A stretch of DNA of 64,000 nucleotides from Fallopia convolvulus. Taxonomy: Eukaryota > Streptophyta > Magnoliopsida > Caryophyllales > Polygonaceae. Shown here piece by piece: positions 27,001 to 41,850 of the stretch (positions are counted from its first letter, which is position 1; each line of letters opens with the position of its first letter). Made by a program: the position numbers and the translations under genes. The stretch is taken from positions 15,119,434 to 15,183,433 of the forward strand of contig OZ024735.1 of assembly GCA_964016875.1 (NCBI GenBank), read 5' to 3'. A model generated the notes under the pieces. The model was not told the origin of the DNA. It saw nothing but the letters and a program-made list of their open reading frames with translations, and made no database searches.

Positions 27001-28201
27001 CGAAACTGTCTTTACAAAATGTTTTTCTTAGGCCCCAACTAGCACATCCAAGACAAAAAAACGGAAAAAACTCGCAAAATTTCGGGACGAAGATCTTCGT
27101 ACCATTAAGCCTCAATCCAAGACCCTTCGCGAAAATGCCCTAAACGGTTGTACGATCGAAAGTGTCTTTACAAAATGTTTTTCTTAGGCCCCAACTAGCA
27201 CATCCAAGACAAAAAAACGGAAAAAACTCGCAAAAGTTCCGGTACGAAAATCTTCGTACCATTTAGGTTCAAACCAAGACCCTTCCCGAAAATACCCTAA
27301 ACGGTTGTACGTTCGAATGTGTCTTTACAAAATGTTTTTCTTAGGCCCAAACTGGCACATCCAAGCCAAAAAAACGGAAAAAACTCGCAAAATTTCTGAT
27401 ACAAAAATCTTCGTACCATTCAGCCTCAAACCAAAACCCTTCCCAAAAATGCCCTAAACGGTTGTACGGTTGAATGATTCTTTTGAAAATGTTTTTCATA
27501 GGCCCCAAATAGCGCCAAAACACGAATAAAACTCGCAAAAGTTCTGGTAGAAAATCTTCGTACCATTCAGCCTCAAACCAAGACCCTTCCCGAAAATGCC
27601 CTAAACGGTTGTACAGTCGAAAGTGTCTTTACAAAATGTTTTTCTTAGGGACCAACTAGCACATCCAAGGCAAAAATCGGAAAAAACTCGCAAAAGTTCT
27701 GTTACGAAAATCTTCGTACCATTCAGCCTCAAACCAAGACCCTTCCCGAAAATGCCCTAAACGGTTGTACGGTCGAAAGTGTCTTTACAAAATGTTTTTC
27801 TTAGGCCCCAACTAGCAAGGCAAAAATTGGAAAAAACTCGCAAAAGTTCTGTTACGAAAATCTTCGTACCATTTAGCCTCAAACCAAGACCCTTCCCGAA
27901 AATGCACTAAACGGTTGTACGGTCGAAACTGTCTTTACAAAATATTTTTCTTAGGCCCCAACTTGCACATCCAAGACAAAAAAACGGAAAAAACTCGCAA
28001 AATTTCTGGGACGAAAATCTTCGTACCATTAAGCCTCAATCCAAGACCCTTCGCGAAAATGCCCTAAACGGTTGTACGATCGAAAGTGTCTTTACAAAAT
28101 GTTTTTCTTAGGCCCAACTAGCACTTCCAAGACAAAAAAACGGAAAAAACTCGCAAAAGTTCTGGTACGAAAATCTTCGTACCATTCAACCTCAAACCAA
28201 G

Positions 28202-31200
28202 ACCCTTCCCGAAAATGCCCTAAACGGTTGCACGGTCGAAACTGTCTTTACAAAATGTTTTTCTTAGGCCCCAACTAGCACATCCAAGACAAAAAAACGG
28301 AAAAAACTCGCAAAATTTCGGGACGAAGATCTTCGTACCATTAAGCCTCAATCCAAGACCCTTCGCGAAAATGCCCTAAACGGTTGTACGATCGAAAGTG
28401 TCTTTACAAAATGTTTTTCTTAGGCCCCAACTAGCACATCCAAGACAAAAAAACGGAAAAAACTCGCAAAAGTTCTGGTACGAAAATCTTCGTACCATTT
28501 AGGTTCAAACCAAGACCCTTCCCGAAAATACCCTAAACGGTTGTACGTTCGAATGTGTCTTTACAAAATGTTTTTCTTAGGCCCAAACTAGCACATCCAA
28601 GCCAAAAAAACGGAAAAAACTCGCAAAATTTCTGATACAAAAATCTTCGTACCATTCAGCCTCAAACCAAAACCCTTCCCAAAAATGCCCTAAACGGTTG
28701 TACGGTTGAATGATTCTTTTGAAAATGTTTTTCATAGGCCCCAAATAGCGCCAAAATACGAATAAAACTCGCAAAAGTTCTGGTAGAAAATCTTCGTACC
28801 ATTCAGCCTCAAACCAAGACCCTTCCCGAAAATGCCCTAAACGGTTGTACAGTCGAAAGTGTCTTTACAAAATGTTTTTCTTAGGGACCAACTAGCACTT
28901 CCAAGACAAAAAAACGGAAAAAACTCGCAAAAGTTCTGGTACGAAAATCTTCGTACCATTTAGGTTCAAACCAAGACCCTTCCCGAAAATACCCTAAACG
29001 GTTGTACGTTCGAATGTGTCTTTACAAAATGTTTCTCTTAGGCCCAAACTAGCACATCCAAGCCAAAAAAACGGAAAAAACTCGCAAAATTTCTGATACA
29101 AAAATCTTCGTACCATTCAGCCTCAAACCAAAACCCTTCCCAAAAATGCCCTAAACGGTTGTACGGTTGAATGATTCTTTTGAAAATGTTTTTCATAGGC
29201 CCCAAATAGCGCCAAAACACGAATAAAACTCGCAAAAGTTCTGGTAGAAAATCTTCGTACCATTCAGCCTCAAACCAAGACCCTTCCCGAAAATGCCCTA
29301 AACGGTTGTACAGTCGAAAGTGTCTTTACAAAATGTTTTTCTTAGGGACCAACTACCACATCCAAGGCAAAAATCGGAAAAAACTCGCAAAAGTTCTGTT
29401 ACGAAAATCTTCGTACCATTCAGCCTCAAACCAAGACCCTTCCCGAAAATGCCCTAAACGGTTGTACGGTCGAAAGTGTCTTTACAAAATGTTTTTCTTA
29501 GGCCCCAACTAGCAAGGCAAAAATTGGAAAAAACTCGCAAAAGTTCTGTTACGAAAATCTTCGTACCATTCAGCCTCAAACCAAGACCCTTCCCGAAAAT
29601 GCACTAAACGGTTGTACGGTCGAAACTGTCTTTACAAAATATTTTTCTTAGGCCCCAACTTGCACATCCAAGACAAAAAAACGGAAAAAACTCGCAAAAT
29701 TTCTGGGACGAAAATCTTCGTACCATTAAGCCTCAATCCAAGACCCTTCGCGAAAATGCCCTAAACGGTTGTACGATCGAAAGTGTCTTTACAAAATGTT
29801 TTTCTTAGGCCCCAACTAGCATATCCAAGACAAAAAAACGGAAAAAACTCCCAAAAGTTCTTGTACGAATATCTTCGTACCATTCAACCTCAAACCAAGA
29901 CCCTTCCCGAAAATGCCCTAAACGGTTGTACGGTCGAATGTGTCTTTACAAAATGTTTTTCTTAGGCCCAAACTAGCACATCCAAGCCAAAAAAACGGAA
30001 AAAACTCGCAAAATTTTTGTTATAAACATCTTCGTACCATTCAACCTCAAACCAAGACCCTTCCCAAAAATGCCCTAAACGGTTGTACGGTTGATTGATT
30101 CTTTTGAAAATGTTTTTCATAAGCCCCAAATATCGCCAAAAAACGGATAAAACTCGCAAAAGTTCTGGTAGAATATCTTCATACCATTCAGCCTCAAACC
30201 AAGACCCTTCCCGAAAATGCCCTAAACGGTTGTACAATCGAAAGTGTTTTTACAAAATGTTTTTCTTAGGCCCCAACTAGCACATCCAAGGCAAAAATTG
30301 GAAAAAACTCGCAAAAGTTCTGTTACGAAAATCTTCGTACCATTCAGCCTCAAACCAAGACCCTTCCCGAAAATGTCCTAAACGGTTGTACGGTCGAAAC
30401 TGTCTTTACAAAATATTTTTCTTAGGCCCCAACTTGCACATCCAAGACAAAAAAACGGAAAAAACTCGCAAAATTTCTAGGACGAAAATCTTCGTACCAT
30501 TAAGCCTCAATCCAAGACCCTTCGCGAAAATGCCCTAAACGGTTGTACGATCGAAAGTGTCTTTACAAAATGTTTTTCTTAGGCCCCAACTAGCACATCC
30601 AAGACAAAAAAACGGAAAAAACTCGCAAAAGTTCTGGTACGAAAATCTTCGTACCATTCAACCTCAAACCAAGTCCCTTCCCGAAAATGCCCTAAACGGT
30701 TGCACGGTCGAAACTGTCTTTACAAAATGTTTTTCTTAGGCCCCAACTAGCACATCCAAGACAAAAAAACGGAAAAAACTCGCAAAATTTCGGGACGAAG
30801 ATCTTCGTACCATTAAGCCTCAATCCAAGACCCTTCGCGAAAATGCCCTAAACGGTTGTACGATCGAAAGTGTCTTTACAAAATGTTTTTCTTAGGCCCC
30901 AACTAGCACATCCAAGACAAAAAAACGGAAAAAACTCGCAAAAGTTCTGGTACGAAAATCTTCGTACCATTTAGGTTCAAACCAAGACCCTTCCCGAAAA
31001 TACCCTAAACGGTTGTACGTTCGAATGTGTCTTTACAAAATGTTTTTCTTAGGCCCAAACTAGCACATCCAAGCCAAAAAAACGGAAAAAACTCGCAAAA
31101 TTTCTGATACAAAAATCTTCGTACCATTCAGCCTCAAACCAAAACCCTTCCCAAAAATGCCCTAAACGGTTGTACGGTTGAATGATTCTTTTGAAAATGT

Positions 31201-33690
31201 TTTTCATAGGCCCCAAATAGCGCCAAAATACGAATAAAACTCGCAAAAGTTCTGGTAGAAAATCTTCGTACCATTCAGCCTCAAACCAAGACCCTTCCCG
31301 AAAATGCCCTAAACGGTTGTACAGTCGAAAGTGTCTTTACAAAATGTTTTTCTTAGGGACCAACTAGCACTTCCAAGACAAAAAAACGGAAAAAACTCGC
31401 AAAAGTTCTGGTACGAAAATCTTCGTACCATTTAGGTTCAAACCAAGACCCTTCCCGAAAATACCCTAAACGGTTGTACGTTCGAATGTGTCTTTACAAA
31501 ATGTTTCTCTTAGGCCCAAACTAGCACATCCAAGCCAAAAAAACGGAAAAAACTCGCAAAATTTCTGATACAAAAATCTTCGTACCATTCAGCCTCAAAC
31601 CAAAACCCTTCCCAAAAATGCCCTAAACGGTTGTACGGTTGAATGATTCTTTTGAAAATGTTTTTCATAGGCCCCAAATAGCGCCAAAACACGAATAAAA
31701 CTCGCAAAAGTTCTGGTAGAAAATCTTCGTACCATTCAGCCTCAAACCAAGACCCTTCCCGAAAATGCCCTAAACGGTTGTACAGTCGAAAGTGTCTTTA
31801 CAAAATGTTTTTCTTAGGGACCAACTACCACATCCAAGGCAAAAATCGGAAAAAACTCGCAAAAGTTCTGTTACGAAAATCTTCGTACCATTCAGCCTCA
31901 AACCAAGACCCTTCCCGAAAATGCCCTAAACGGTTGTACGGTCGAAAGTGTCTTTACAAAATGTTTTTCTTAGGCCCCAACTAGCAAGGCAAAAATTGGA
32001 AAAAACTCGCAAAAGTTCTGTTACGAAAATCTTCGTACCATTCAGCCTCAAACCAAGACCCTTCCCGAAAATGCACTAAACGGTTGTACGGTCGAAACTG
32101 TCTTTACAAAATATTTTTCTTAGGCCCCAACTTGCACATCCAAGACAAAAAAACGGAAAAAACTCGCAAAATTTCTGGGACGAAAATCTTCGTACCATTA
32201 AGCCTCAATCCAAGACCCTTCGCGAAAATGCCCTAAACGGTTGTACGATCGAAAGTGTCTTTACAAAATGTTTTTCTTAGGCCCCAACTAGCATATCCAA
32301 GACAAAAAAACGGAAAAAACTCCCAAAAGTTCTTGTACGAATATCTTCGTACCATTCAACCTCAAACCAAGACCCTTCCCGAAAATGCCCTAAACGGTTG
32401 TACGGTCGAATGTGTCTTTACAAAATGTTTTTCTTAGGCCCAAACTAGCACATCCAAGCCAAAAAAACGGAAAAAACTCGCAAAATTTTTGTTATAAACA
32501 TCTTCGTACCATTCAACCTCAAACCAAGACCCTTCCCAAAAATGCCCTAAACGGTTGTACGGTTGATTGATTCTTTTGAAAATGTTTTTCATAAGCCCCA
32601 AATATCGCCAAAAAACGGATAAAACTCGCAAAAGTTCTGGTAGAATATCTTCATACCATTCAGCCTCAAACCAAGACCCTTCCCGAAAATGCCCTAAACG
32701 GTTGTACAATCGAAAGTGTTTTTACAAAATGTTTTTCTTAGGCCCCAACTAGCACATCCAAGGCAAAAATTGGAAAAAACTCGCAAAAGTTCTGTTACGA
32801 AAATCTTCGTACCATTCAGCCTCAAACCAAGACCCTTCCCGAAAATGTCCTAAACGGTTGTACGGTCGAAACTGTCTTTACAAAATATTTTTCTTAGGCC
32901 CCAACTTGCACATCTAAGACAAAAAAACGGAAAAAACTCGCAAAATTTCTAGGACGAAAATCTTCGTACCATTAAGCCTCAATCCAAGACCCTTCGCGAA
33001 AATGCCCTAAACGGTTGTACGATCGAAAGTGTCTTTACAAAATGTTTTTCTTAGGCCCCAACTAGCACATCCAAGACAAAAAAACGGAAAAAACTCGCAA
33101 AAGTTCTGGTACGAAAATCTTCGTACCATTCAACCTCAAACCAAGTCCCTTCCCGAAAATGCCCTAAACGGTTGCACGGTCGAAACTGTCTTTACAAAAT
33201 GTTTTTCTTAGGCCCCAACTAGCACATCCAAGACAAAAAAACGGAAAAAACTCGCAAAATTTCGGGACGAAGATCTTCGTACCATTAAGCCTCAATCCAA
33301 GACCCTTCGCGAAAATGCCCTAAACGGTTGTACGATCGAAAGTGTCTTTACAAAATGTTTTTCTTAGGCCCCAACTAGCACATCCAAGACAAAAAAACGG
33401 AAAAAACTCGCAAAAGTTCTGGTACGAAAATCTTCGTACCATTTAGGTTCAAACCAAGACCCTTCCCGAAAATACCCTAAACGGTTGTACGTTCGAATGT
33501 GTCTTTACAAAATGTTTTTCTTAGGCCCAAACTAGCACATCCAAGCCAAAAAAACGGAAAAAACTCGCAAAATTTCTGATACAAAAATCTTCGTACCATT
33601 CAGCCTCAAACCAAAACCCTTCCCAAAAATGCCCTAAACGGTTGTACGGTTGAATGATTCTTTTGAAAATGTTTTTCATAGGCCCCAAAT
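28202..33690 (+). repeat. Higher-order repeat, 2472 bp 16-mer, about 2.2 copies
   Basis: Blocks at 28,577, 29,038, 29,306, 29,783 and 29,962 reappear at exactly +2472 bp, and a third partial copy follows to about 33,690. Each unit has three type C monomers and one monomer with a 7-base deletion (CTAGCAAGGC in place of CTAGCACATCCAAGGC, at about 29.51 and 31.98 kb). Copies are nearly identical; I saw only isolated differences such as CATCCAAGAC to CATCTAAGAC near 32,914. This looks like one of the youngest amplifications in the array. Confidence 0.85.
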
Positions 33691-33779
33691 AGCGCCAAAA
33701 CAAGGATAAAACTCGCAAAAGTTCTGCTAGAAAATCTTCGTACCATTAGCCTCAAACCAAGACCCTTCCCGAAAATGCC

Positions 33780-36700
33780 CTAAACGGTTGTACAGTCGAA
33801 AGTGTCTTTACAAAATGTTTTTTTTAGGGACCAACTAGCACATCCAAGGCAAAAATCGGAAAAAACTCGCAAAAGTTCTGTTACGAAAATCTTCGTACCA
33901 TTCAGCCTCAAACCAAGACCCTTCCCGAAAATGCCCTAAACGGTTGTACGGTCGAAAGTGTCTTTACAAAATGTTTTTCTTAGGCCCCAACTAGCACATC
34001 CAAGGCAAAAATCAGAAAAAACTCGCAAAAGTTCTGTTACGAAAATCTTCGTACCATTCAGCCTCAAACCAAGACCCTTCCCGAAAATGCACTAAACGGT
34101 TGTACGGTCGAAACTGTCTTTACAAAATATTTTTCTTAGGACCCAACTTGCACATCCAAGACCAAAAAACGGAAAAAACTCGCAAAATTTCTGGGACGAA
34201 AATTTTCGTACCATTAAGCCTCAATCCAAGACCCTTCGCGAAAATGCCCTAAACGGTTGTACGATCGAAAGTGTCTTTACAAAATGTTTTTCTTTGGCCC
34301 CAACTAGCATATCCAAGACAAAAAAACGGAAAAAACTCGCAAAAGTTCTGGTACGAAAATCTTCGTACCATTCAACCTCAAACCAAGACCCTTCCCGAAA
34401 ATGCCCTAAACGGTTGTACGGTCGAATTTGTCTTTACAAAATGTTTTTTTAGGCCCCAACAAGCACATCCAAGCCAAAAAAAAGGGAAAAAACTCGCAAA
34501 AGTTCTAGTACGAAAATCTTCGTACCATTCAGGTTCAAACCAAGACCCTTCCCGAAAATACCCTAAATGGTTGTACGGTCGAATGTGTCTTTACAAAATA
34601 TTTTTCTTAGGCACAAACTAGCACATCCAAGCCAAAAAAACGGAAAAAACTCGCAAAAGTTCTGGTACGAAAATCTTCGTACCATTTAGGTTCAAACCAA
34701 GACCCTTCCCGAAAATACCCTAAACGGTTGTACGTTCGAATGTGTCTTTACAAAATGTTTTTCTTAGGCCCAAACTAGCACATCCAAGCCAAAAAAACGG
34801 AAAAAACTCGCAAAATTTCTGATACAAAAATCTTCGTACCATTCAGCCTCAAACCAAAACCCTTCCCAAAAATGCCCTAAACGGTTGTACGGTTGAATGA
34901 TTCTTTTGAAAATGTTTTTCATAGGCCCCAAATAGCGCCAAAACAAGGATAAAACTCGCAAAAGTTCTGCAAGAAAATCTTCGTACCATTAGCCTCAAAC
35001 CAAGACCCTTCCCGAAAATGCCCTAAACGGTTGTACAGTCGAAAGTGTCTTTACAAAATGTTTTTTTTAGGGACCAACTAGCACATCCAAGGCAAAAATC
35101 GGAAAAAACTCGCAAAAGTTCTGTTACGAAAATCTTCGTACCATTCAGCCTCAAACCAAGACCCTTCCCGAAAATGCCCTAAACGGTTGTACGGTCGAAA
35201 GTGTCTTTACAAAATGTTTTTCTTAGGCCCCAACTAGCACATCCAAGGCAAAAATCAGAAAAAACTCGCAAAAGTTCTGTTACGAAAATCTTCGTACCAT
35301 TCAGCCTCAAACCAAGACCCTTCCCGAAAATGCCCTAAACGGTTGTACGGTCGAATTTGTCTTTACAAAATGTTTTTTTAGGCCCCAACAAGCACATCCA
35401 AGCCAAAAAAAAGGGAAAAAACTCGCAAAAGTTCTAGTACGAAAATCTTCGTACCATTCAGGTTCAAACCAAGACCCTTCCCGAAAATACCCTAAATGGT
35501 TGTACGGTCGAATGTGTCTTTACAAAATATTTTTCTTAGGCACAAACTAGCACATCCAAGCCAAAAAAACGGAAAAAACTCGCAAAATTTCTGATACAAA
35601 AATCTTCGTACCATTCAGCCTCAAACCAAAACCCTTCCCAAAAATGCCCTAAACGGTTGTACGGTTGAATGATTCTTTTGAAAATGTTTTTCATAGGCCC
35701 CAAATAGCGCCAAAAGACGGATAAAACTCGCAAAAGTTCTGGTAGAAAATCTTCGTACCATTCAGCCTCAAACCAAGACCCTTCCCGAAAATGCCCTAAA
35801 CGGTTGTACAGTCGAAAGTGTCTTTACAAAATGTTTTTCTTAGGGCCCAACTAGCACATCCAAGGCAAAAATCGGAAAAAACTCGCAAAAGTTCTGTTAC
35901 GAAAATCTTCGTACCATTAAGCCTCAATCCAAGACCCTTCGCGAAAATGCCCTAAACGGTTGTACGATTGAAAGTGTCTTTACAAAATATTTTTCTTAGG
36001 CCCCAACTAGCACATCCAAGACAAAAAAACGGAAAAAACTCGCAAAAGTTCCGGTACGAAAATCTTCGTACCATTCAACCTCAAACCAAGACCCTTCCTG
36101 AAAATGCCCTACACGGTTGTACGGTCGAATTTGACTTTACAAAATGTTTTTTTAGGCCCCAACAAGCACATCCAAGCCAAAAAAAGGGAAAAAAATCGCA
36201 AAAGTTCTAGTACGAAAATCTTCGTACCATTTAGGTTCAAACCAAGACCCTTCCCGAAAATACCCTAAACGGTTGTACGGTCGAATGTGTCTTTACAAAA
36301 TGTTTTTCTTAGGCCCAAACTAGCACATCCAAGCCAAAAAAACGGAAAAAACTCGCAATATTTCTGTTACAAAAATCTTCGTACCATTCAGCCTCAAACC
36401 AAGACCCTTCCCAAAAATACCCTAAACGGTTGTACGGTTGAATGATTCTTTTGAAAATGTTTTTCATAGGCCCCAAATAGCGCCAAAACACGGATAAAAC
36501 TCGCAAAAGTTTTGGTAGAAAATCTTCGTACCATTCAGCCTCAAACCAAGACCCTTCCCGAAAATGCCCTAAACGGTTGTACAGTCGAAAGTGTCTTTAC
36601 AAAATGTTTTTCTTAGGACCCAACTAGCACATCCAAGGCTAAAATCGGAAAAAACTCGCAAAAGTTCTGTTACGAAAATCTTCGTACCATTCAGCCTCAA

Positions 36701-39700
36701 ACCAAGACCCTTCCCGAAAATGCCCTAAACGGTTGTACGGTCGAAAGTGTCTTTACAAAATGTTTTTCTTAGGACCCAACTAGCACATCCAAGACAAAAA
36801 AACAGAAAAAACTTTTAAAATTTCTAGGACGAAAATCTTCGTACCATTAAGCCTCAATCCAAGACCCTTCGCGAAAATGCCCTAAACGGTTGTACGGTCG
36901 AATTTGTCTTTACAAAATGTTTTTTTAGGCCCCAACAAGCACATCCAAGCCAAAAAAAAGGGAAAAAACTCGCAAAAGTTCTGGTACGAAAATCTTCGTA
37001 CCATTCAGGTTCAAACCAAGACCCTTCCCGAAAATACCCTAAACGGTTGTACGGTCGAATGTGTCTTTACAAAATGTTTTTCTTAGTCCCAAACTAGCAC
37101 ATACAAGGCAAAAATCGGAAAAAACTCGCAAAAGTTCTGTTACGAAAATCTTCTTACCATTCAGCCTCAAACCAAGACCCTTCCCGAAAATGCCCTAAAC
37201 GGTTGTACTGTCTAAACTTTCTTTACAAAATGTTTTTTTTAGGACCCAACAAGCACATCCAAGCCAAAAAAAAGGGAAAAAACTGGCAAAAGTTCTCGTA
37301 CGAAAATCTTCGTACCATTTAGGTTCAAACCAAGACCATTCCCGAAAATAACCTAAACGGTTGTACGGTCGAATGTGTCTTTACAAAATATTTTTCTTAG
37401 GCCCAAACTAGCACATCCAAGCCAAAAAAACGGAAAAAACTCGCAAAATTTCTGTTACAAACATCTTCGTACCATTCAACCTCAAACCAAGACCCTTCCC
37501 AAAAATGCCCTAAACGGTTGTACGGTTGAATGATTCTTTTGAAAATGTTTTTCATAGGCCCCAAATAGCGCCAAAACACGGATAAAACTCGCAAAAGTTC
37601 TGGTAGAATATCTTCATACCATTCAGCCTGAAACCAAGACCCTTCCCGAAAATGCCCTAAACGGTTGTACAGTCGAAAGTGTCTTTACAAAATGTTTTTC
37701 TTAGGCCCCAACTAGCACATCCAAGGCAAAAATTGGAAAAAACTCGCAAAAGTTTTGTTACGAAAATCTTCGTACCATTCAGCCTCAAACCAAGACCCTT
37801 CCCGAAAATTCCCTAAACGGTTGTACGGTCGAAACTGTCTTTACAAAATATTTTTCTTAGGCCCCAACTTGCACATCCAAGACAAAAAAACGAAAAAAAC
37901 TCGCAAAATTTCTGGGACGAAAATCTTCGTACCATTAAGCCTCAATCCAAGACCCTTCGCGAAAAACCCTAAACGGTTGTACGATCGAAAGTTTCTTTAC
38001 AAAATGTTTTTCGTAGGCCCCAACTAGCACATCCAAGACAAAAAAACTGAAAAAACTCGCAAAAGTTCTGGTACGAAAATCTTCGTACCATTCAACCTCA
38101 AACCAAGACCCTTCCCGAAAATGCCCTAAACGGTTGTACGGTCGAATTTGTCTTTACAAAATGTTTTTTTAGGCCCCAACAAGCACATCCAAGCCAAAAA
38201 AAGGGAAAAAACTCGCAAACGTTCTATTACGAAAATCTTCGTGCCATTCAGGTTCAAACCAAGACCCTTCCCGAAAATGCCCTAAACGGTTGTACAGTCG
38301 AAAGTGTCTTTACAAAATGTTTTTTTTAGGGACCAACTAGCACATCCAAGGCAAAAATCGGAAAAAACTCGCAAAAGTTCTGTTACGAAAATCTTCGTAC
38401 CATTCAGCCTCAAACCAAGACCCTTCCCGAAAATGCCCTAAACGGTTGTACGGTCGAAAGTGTCTTTACAAAATGTTTTTCTTAGGCCCCAACTAGCACA
38501 TCCAAGGCAAAAATCAGAAAAAACTCGCAAAAGTTCTGTTACGAAAATCTTCGTACCATTCAGCCTCAAACCAAGACCCTTCCCGAAAATGCACTAAACG
38601 GTTGTACGGTCGAAACTGTCTTTACAAAATATTTTTCTTAGGACCCAACTTGCACATCCAAGACAAAAAAACGGAAAAAACTCGCAAAATTTCTGGGACG
38701 AAAATTTTCGTACCATTAAGCCTCAATCCAAGACCCTTCGCGAAAATGCCCTAAACGGTTGTACGATCGAAAGTGTCTTTACAAAATGTTTTTCTTTGGC
38801 CCCAACTAGCATATCCAAGACAAAAAAACGGAAAAAACTCGCAAAAGTTCTGGTACGAAAATCTTCGTACCATTCAACCTCAAACCAAGACCCTTCCCGA
38901 AAATGCCCTAAACGGTTGTACGGTCGAATTTGTCTTTACAAAATGTTTTTTTAGGCCCCAACAAGCACATCCAAGCCAAAAAAAAGGGAAAAAACTCGCA
39001 AAAGTTCTAGTACGAAAATCTTCGTACCATTCAGGTTCAAACCAAGACCCTTCCCGAAAATACCCTAAATGGTTGTACGGTCGAATGTGTCTTTACAAAA
39101 TATTTTTCTTAGGCACAAACTAGCACATCCAAGCCAAAAAAACGGAAAAAACTCGCAAAATTTCTGATACAAAAATCTTCGTACCATTCAGCCTCAAACC
39201 AAAACCCTTCCCAAAAATGCCCTAAACGGTTGTACGGTTGAATGATTCTTTTGAAAATGTTTTTCATAGGCCCCAAATAGCGCCAAAAGACGGATAAAAC
39301 TCGCAAAAGTTCTGGTAGAAAATCTTCGTACCATTCAGCCTCAAACCAAGACCCTTCCCGAAAATGCCCTAAACGGTTGTACAGTCGAAAGTGTCTTTAC
39401 AAAATGTTTTTCTTAGGGCCCAACTAGCACATCCAAGGCAAAAATCGGAAAAAACTCGCAAAAGTTCTGTTACGAAAATCTTCGTACCATTAAGCCTCAA
39501 TCCAAGACCCTTCGCGAAAATGCCCTAAACGGTTGTACGATTGAAAGTGTCTTTACAAAATATTTTTCTTAGGCCCCAACTAGCACATCCAAGACAAAAA
39601 AACGGAAAAAACTCGCAAAAGTTCCGGTACGAAAATCTTCGTACCATTCAACCTCAAACCAAGACCCTTCCTGAAAATGCCCTACACGGTTGTACGGTCG

Positions 39701-41850
39701 AATTTGACTTTACAAAATGTTTTTTTAGGCCCCAACAAGCACATCCAAGCCAAAAAAAAGGGAAAAAAATCGCAAAAGTTCTAGTACGAAAATCTTCGTA
39801 CCATTTAGGTTCAAACCAAGACCCTTCCCGAAAATACCCTAAACGGTTGTACGGTCGAATGTGTCTTTACAAAATGTTTTTCTTAGGCCCAAACTAGCAC
39901 ATCCAAGCCAAAAAAACGGAAAAAACTCGCAATATTTCTGTTACAAAAATCTTCGTACCATTCAGCCTCAAACCAAGACCCTTCCCAAAAATACCCTAAA
40001 CGGTTGTACGGTTGAATGATTCTTTTGAAAATGTTTTTCATAGGCCCCAAATAGCGCCAAAACACGGATAAAACTCGCAAAAGTTTTGGTAGAAAATCTT
40101 CGTACCATTCAGCCTCAAACCAAGACCCTTCCCGAAAATGCCCTAAACGGTTGTACAGTCGAAAGTGTCTTTACAAAATGTTTTTCTTAGGACCCAACTA
40201 GCACATCCAAGGCTAAAATCGGAAAAAACTCGCAAAAGTTCTGTTACGAAAATCTTCGTACCATTCAGCCTCAAACCAAGACCCTTCCCGAAAATGCCCT
40301 AAACGGTTGTACGGTCGAAAGTGTCTTTACAAAATGTTTTTCTTAGGACCCAACTAGCACATCCAAGACAAAAAAACAGAAAAAACTTTTAAAATTTCTA
40401 GGACGAAAATCTTCGTACCATTAAGCCTCAATCCAAGACCCTTCGCGAAAATGCCCTAAACGGTTGTACGGTCGAATTTGTCTTTACAAAATGTTTTTTT
40501 AGGCCCCAACAAGCACATCCAAGCCAAAAAAAAGGGAAAAAACTCGCAAAAGTTCTGGTACGAAAATCTTCGTACCATTCAGGTTCAAACCAAGACCCTT
40601 CCCGAAAATACCCTAAACGGTTGTACGGTCGAATGTGTCTTTACAAAATGTTTTTCTTAGTCCCAAACTAGCACATCCAAGGCAAAAATCGGAAAAAACT
40701 CGCAAAAGTTCTGTTACGAAAATCTTCTTACCATTCAGCCTCAAACCAAGACCCTTCCCGAAAATGCCCTAAACGGTTGTACTGTCTAAACTTTCTTTAC
40801 AAAATGTTTTTTTTAGGACCCAACAAGCACATCCAAGCCAAAAAAAAGGGAAAAAACTGGCAAAAGTTCTCGTACGAAAATCTTCGTACCATTTAGGTTC
40901 AAACCAAGACCATTCCCGAAAATAACCTAAACGGTTGTACGGTCGAATGTGTCTTTACAAAATATTTTTCTTAGGCCCAAACTAGCACATCCAAGCCAAA
41001 AAAACGGAAAAAACTCGCAAAATTTCTGTTACAAACATCTTCGTACCATTCAACCTCAAACCAAGACCCTTCCCAAAAATGCCCTAAACGGTTGTACGGT
41101 TGAATGATTCTTTTGAAAATGTTTTTCATAGGCCCCAAATAGCGCCAAAACACGGATAAAACTCGCAAAAGTTCTGGTAGAATATCTTCATACCATTCAG
41201 CCTGAAACCAAGACCCTTCCCGAAAATGCCCTAAACGGTTGTACAGTCGAAAGTGTCTTTACAAAATGTTTTTCTTAGGCCCCAACTAGCACATCCAAGG
41301 CAAAAATTGGAAAAAACTCGCAAAAGTTTTGTTACGAAAATCTTCGTACCATTCAGCCTCAAACCAAGACCCTTCCCGAAAATTCCCTAAACGGTTGTAC
41401 GGTCGAAACTGTCTTTACAAAATATTTTTCTTAGGCCCCAACTTGCACATCCAAGACAAAAAAACGAAAAAAACTCGCAAAATTTCTGGGACGAAAATCT
41501 TCGTACCATTAAGCCTCAATCCAAGACCCTTCGCGAAAAACCCTAAACGGTTGTACGATCGAAAGTTTCTTTACAAAATGTTTTTCGTAGGCCCCAACTA
41601 GCACATCCAAGACAAAAAAACTGAAAAAACTCGCAAAAGTTCTGGTACGAAAATCTTCGTACCATTCAACCTCAAACCAAGACCCTTCCCGAAAATGCCC
41701 TAAACGGTTGTACGGTCGAATTTGTCTTTACAAAATGTTTTTTTAGGCCCCAACAAGCACATCCAAGCCAAAAAAAGGGAAAAAACTCGCAAACGTTCTA
41801 TTACGAAAATCTTCGTGCCATTCAGGTTCAAACCAAGACCCTTCCCGAAA
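33780..41850 (+). repeat. Large satellite duplication, 4502/3574 bp offsets
   Basis: The interval 33.78-34.62 kb recurs at +4502 bp (38.28-39.12 kb). The interval 35.34-38.27 kb recurs at +3573/3574 bp (38.91-41.85 kb). The difference of about 928 bp is six monomers present only in the first copy. Shared rare variants include TCTTTGGCCCC, TGGTAGAAAATC after AAAGACGGATAAAAC, and CTTCGTGCCATTC near 38,240 and 41,815. Confidence 0.85.
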
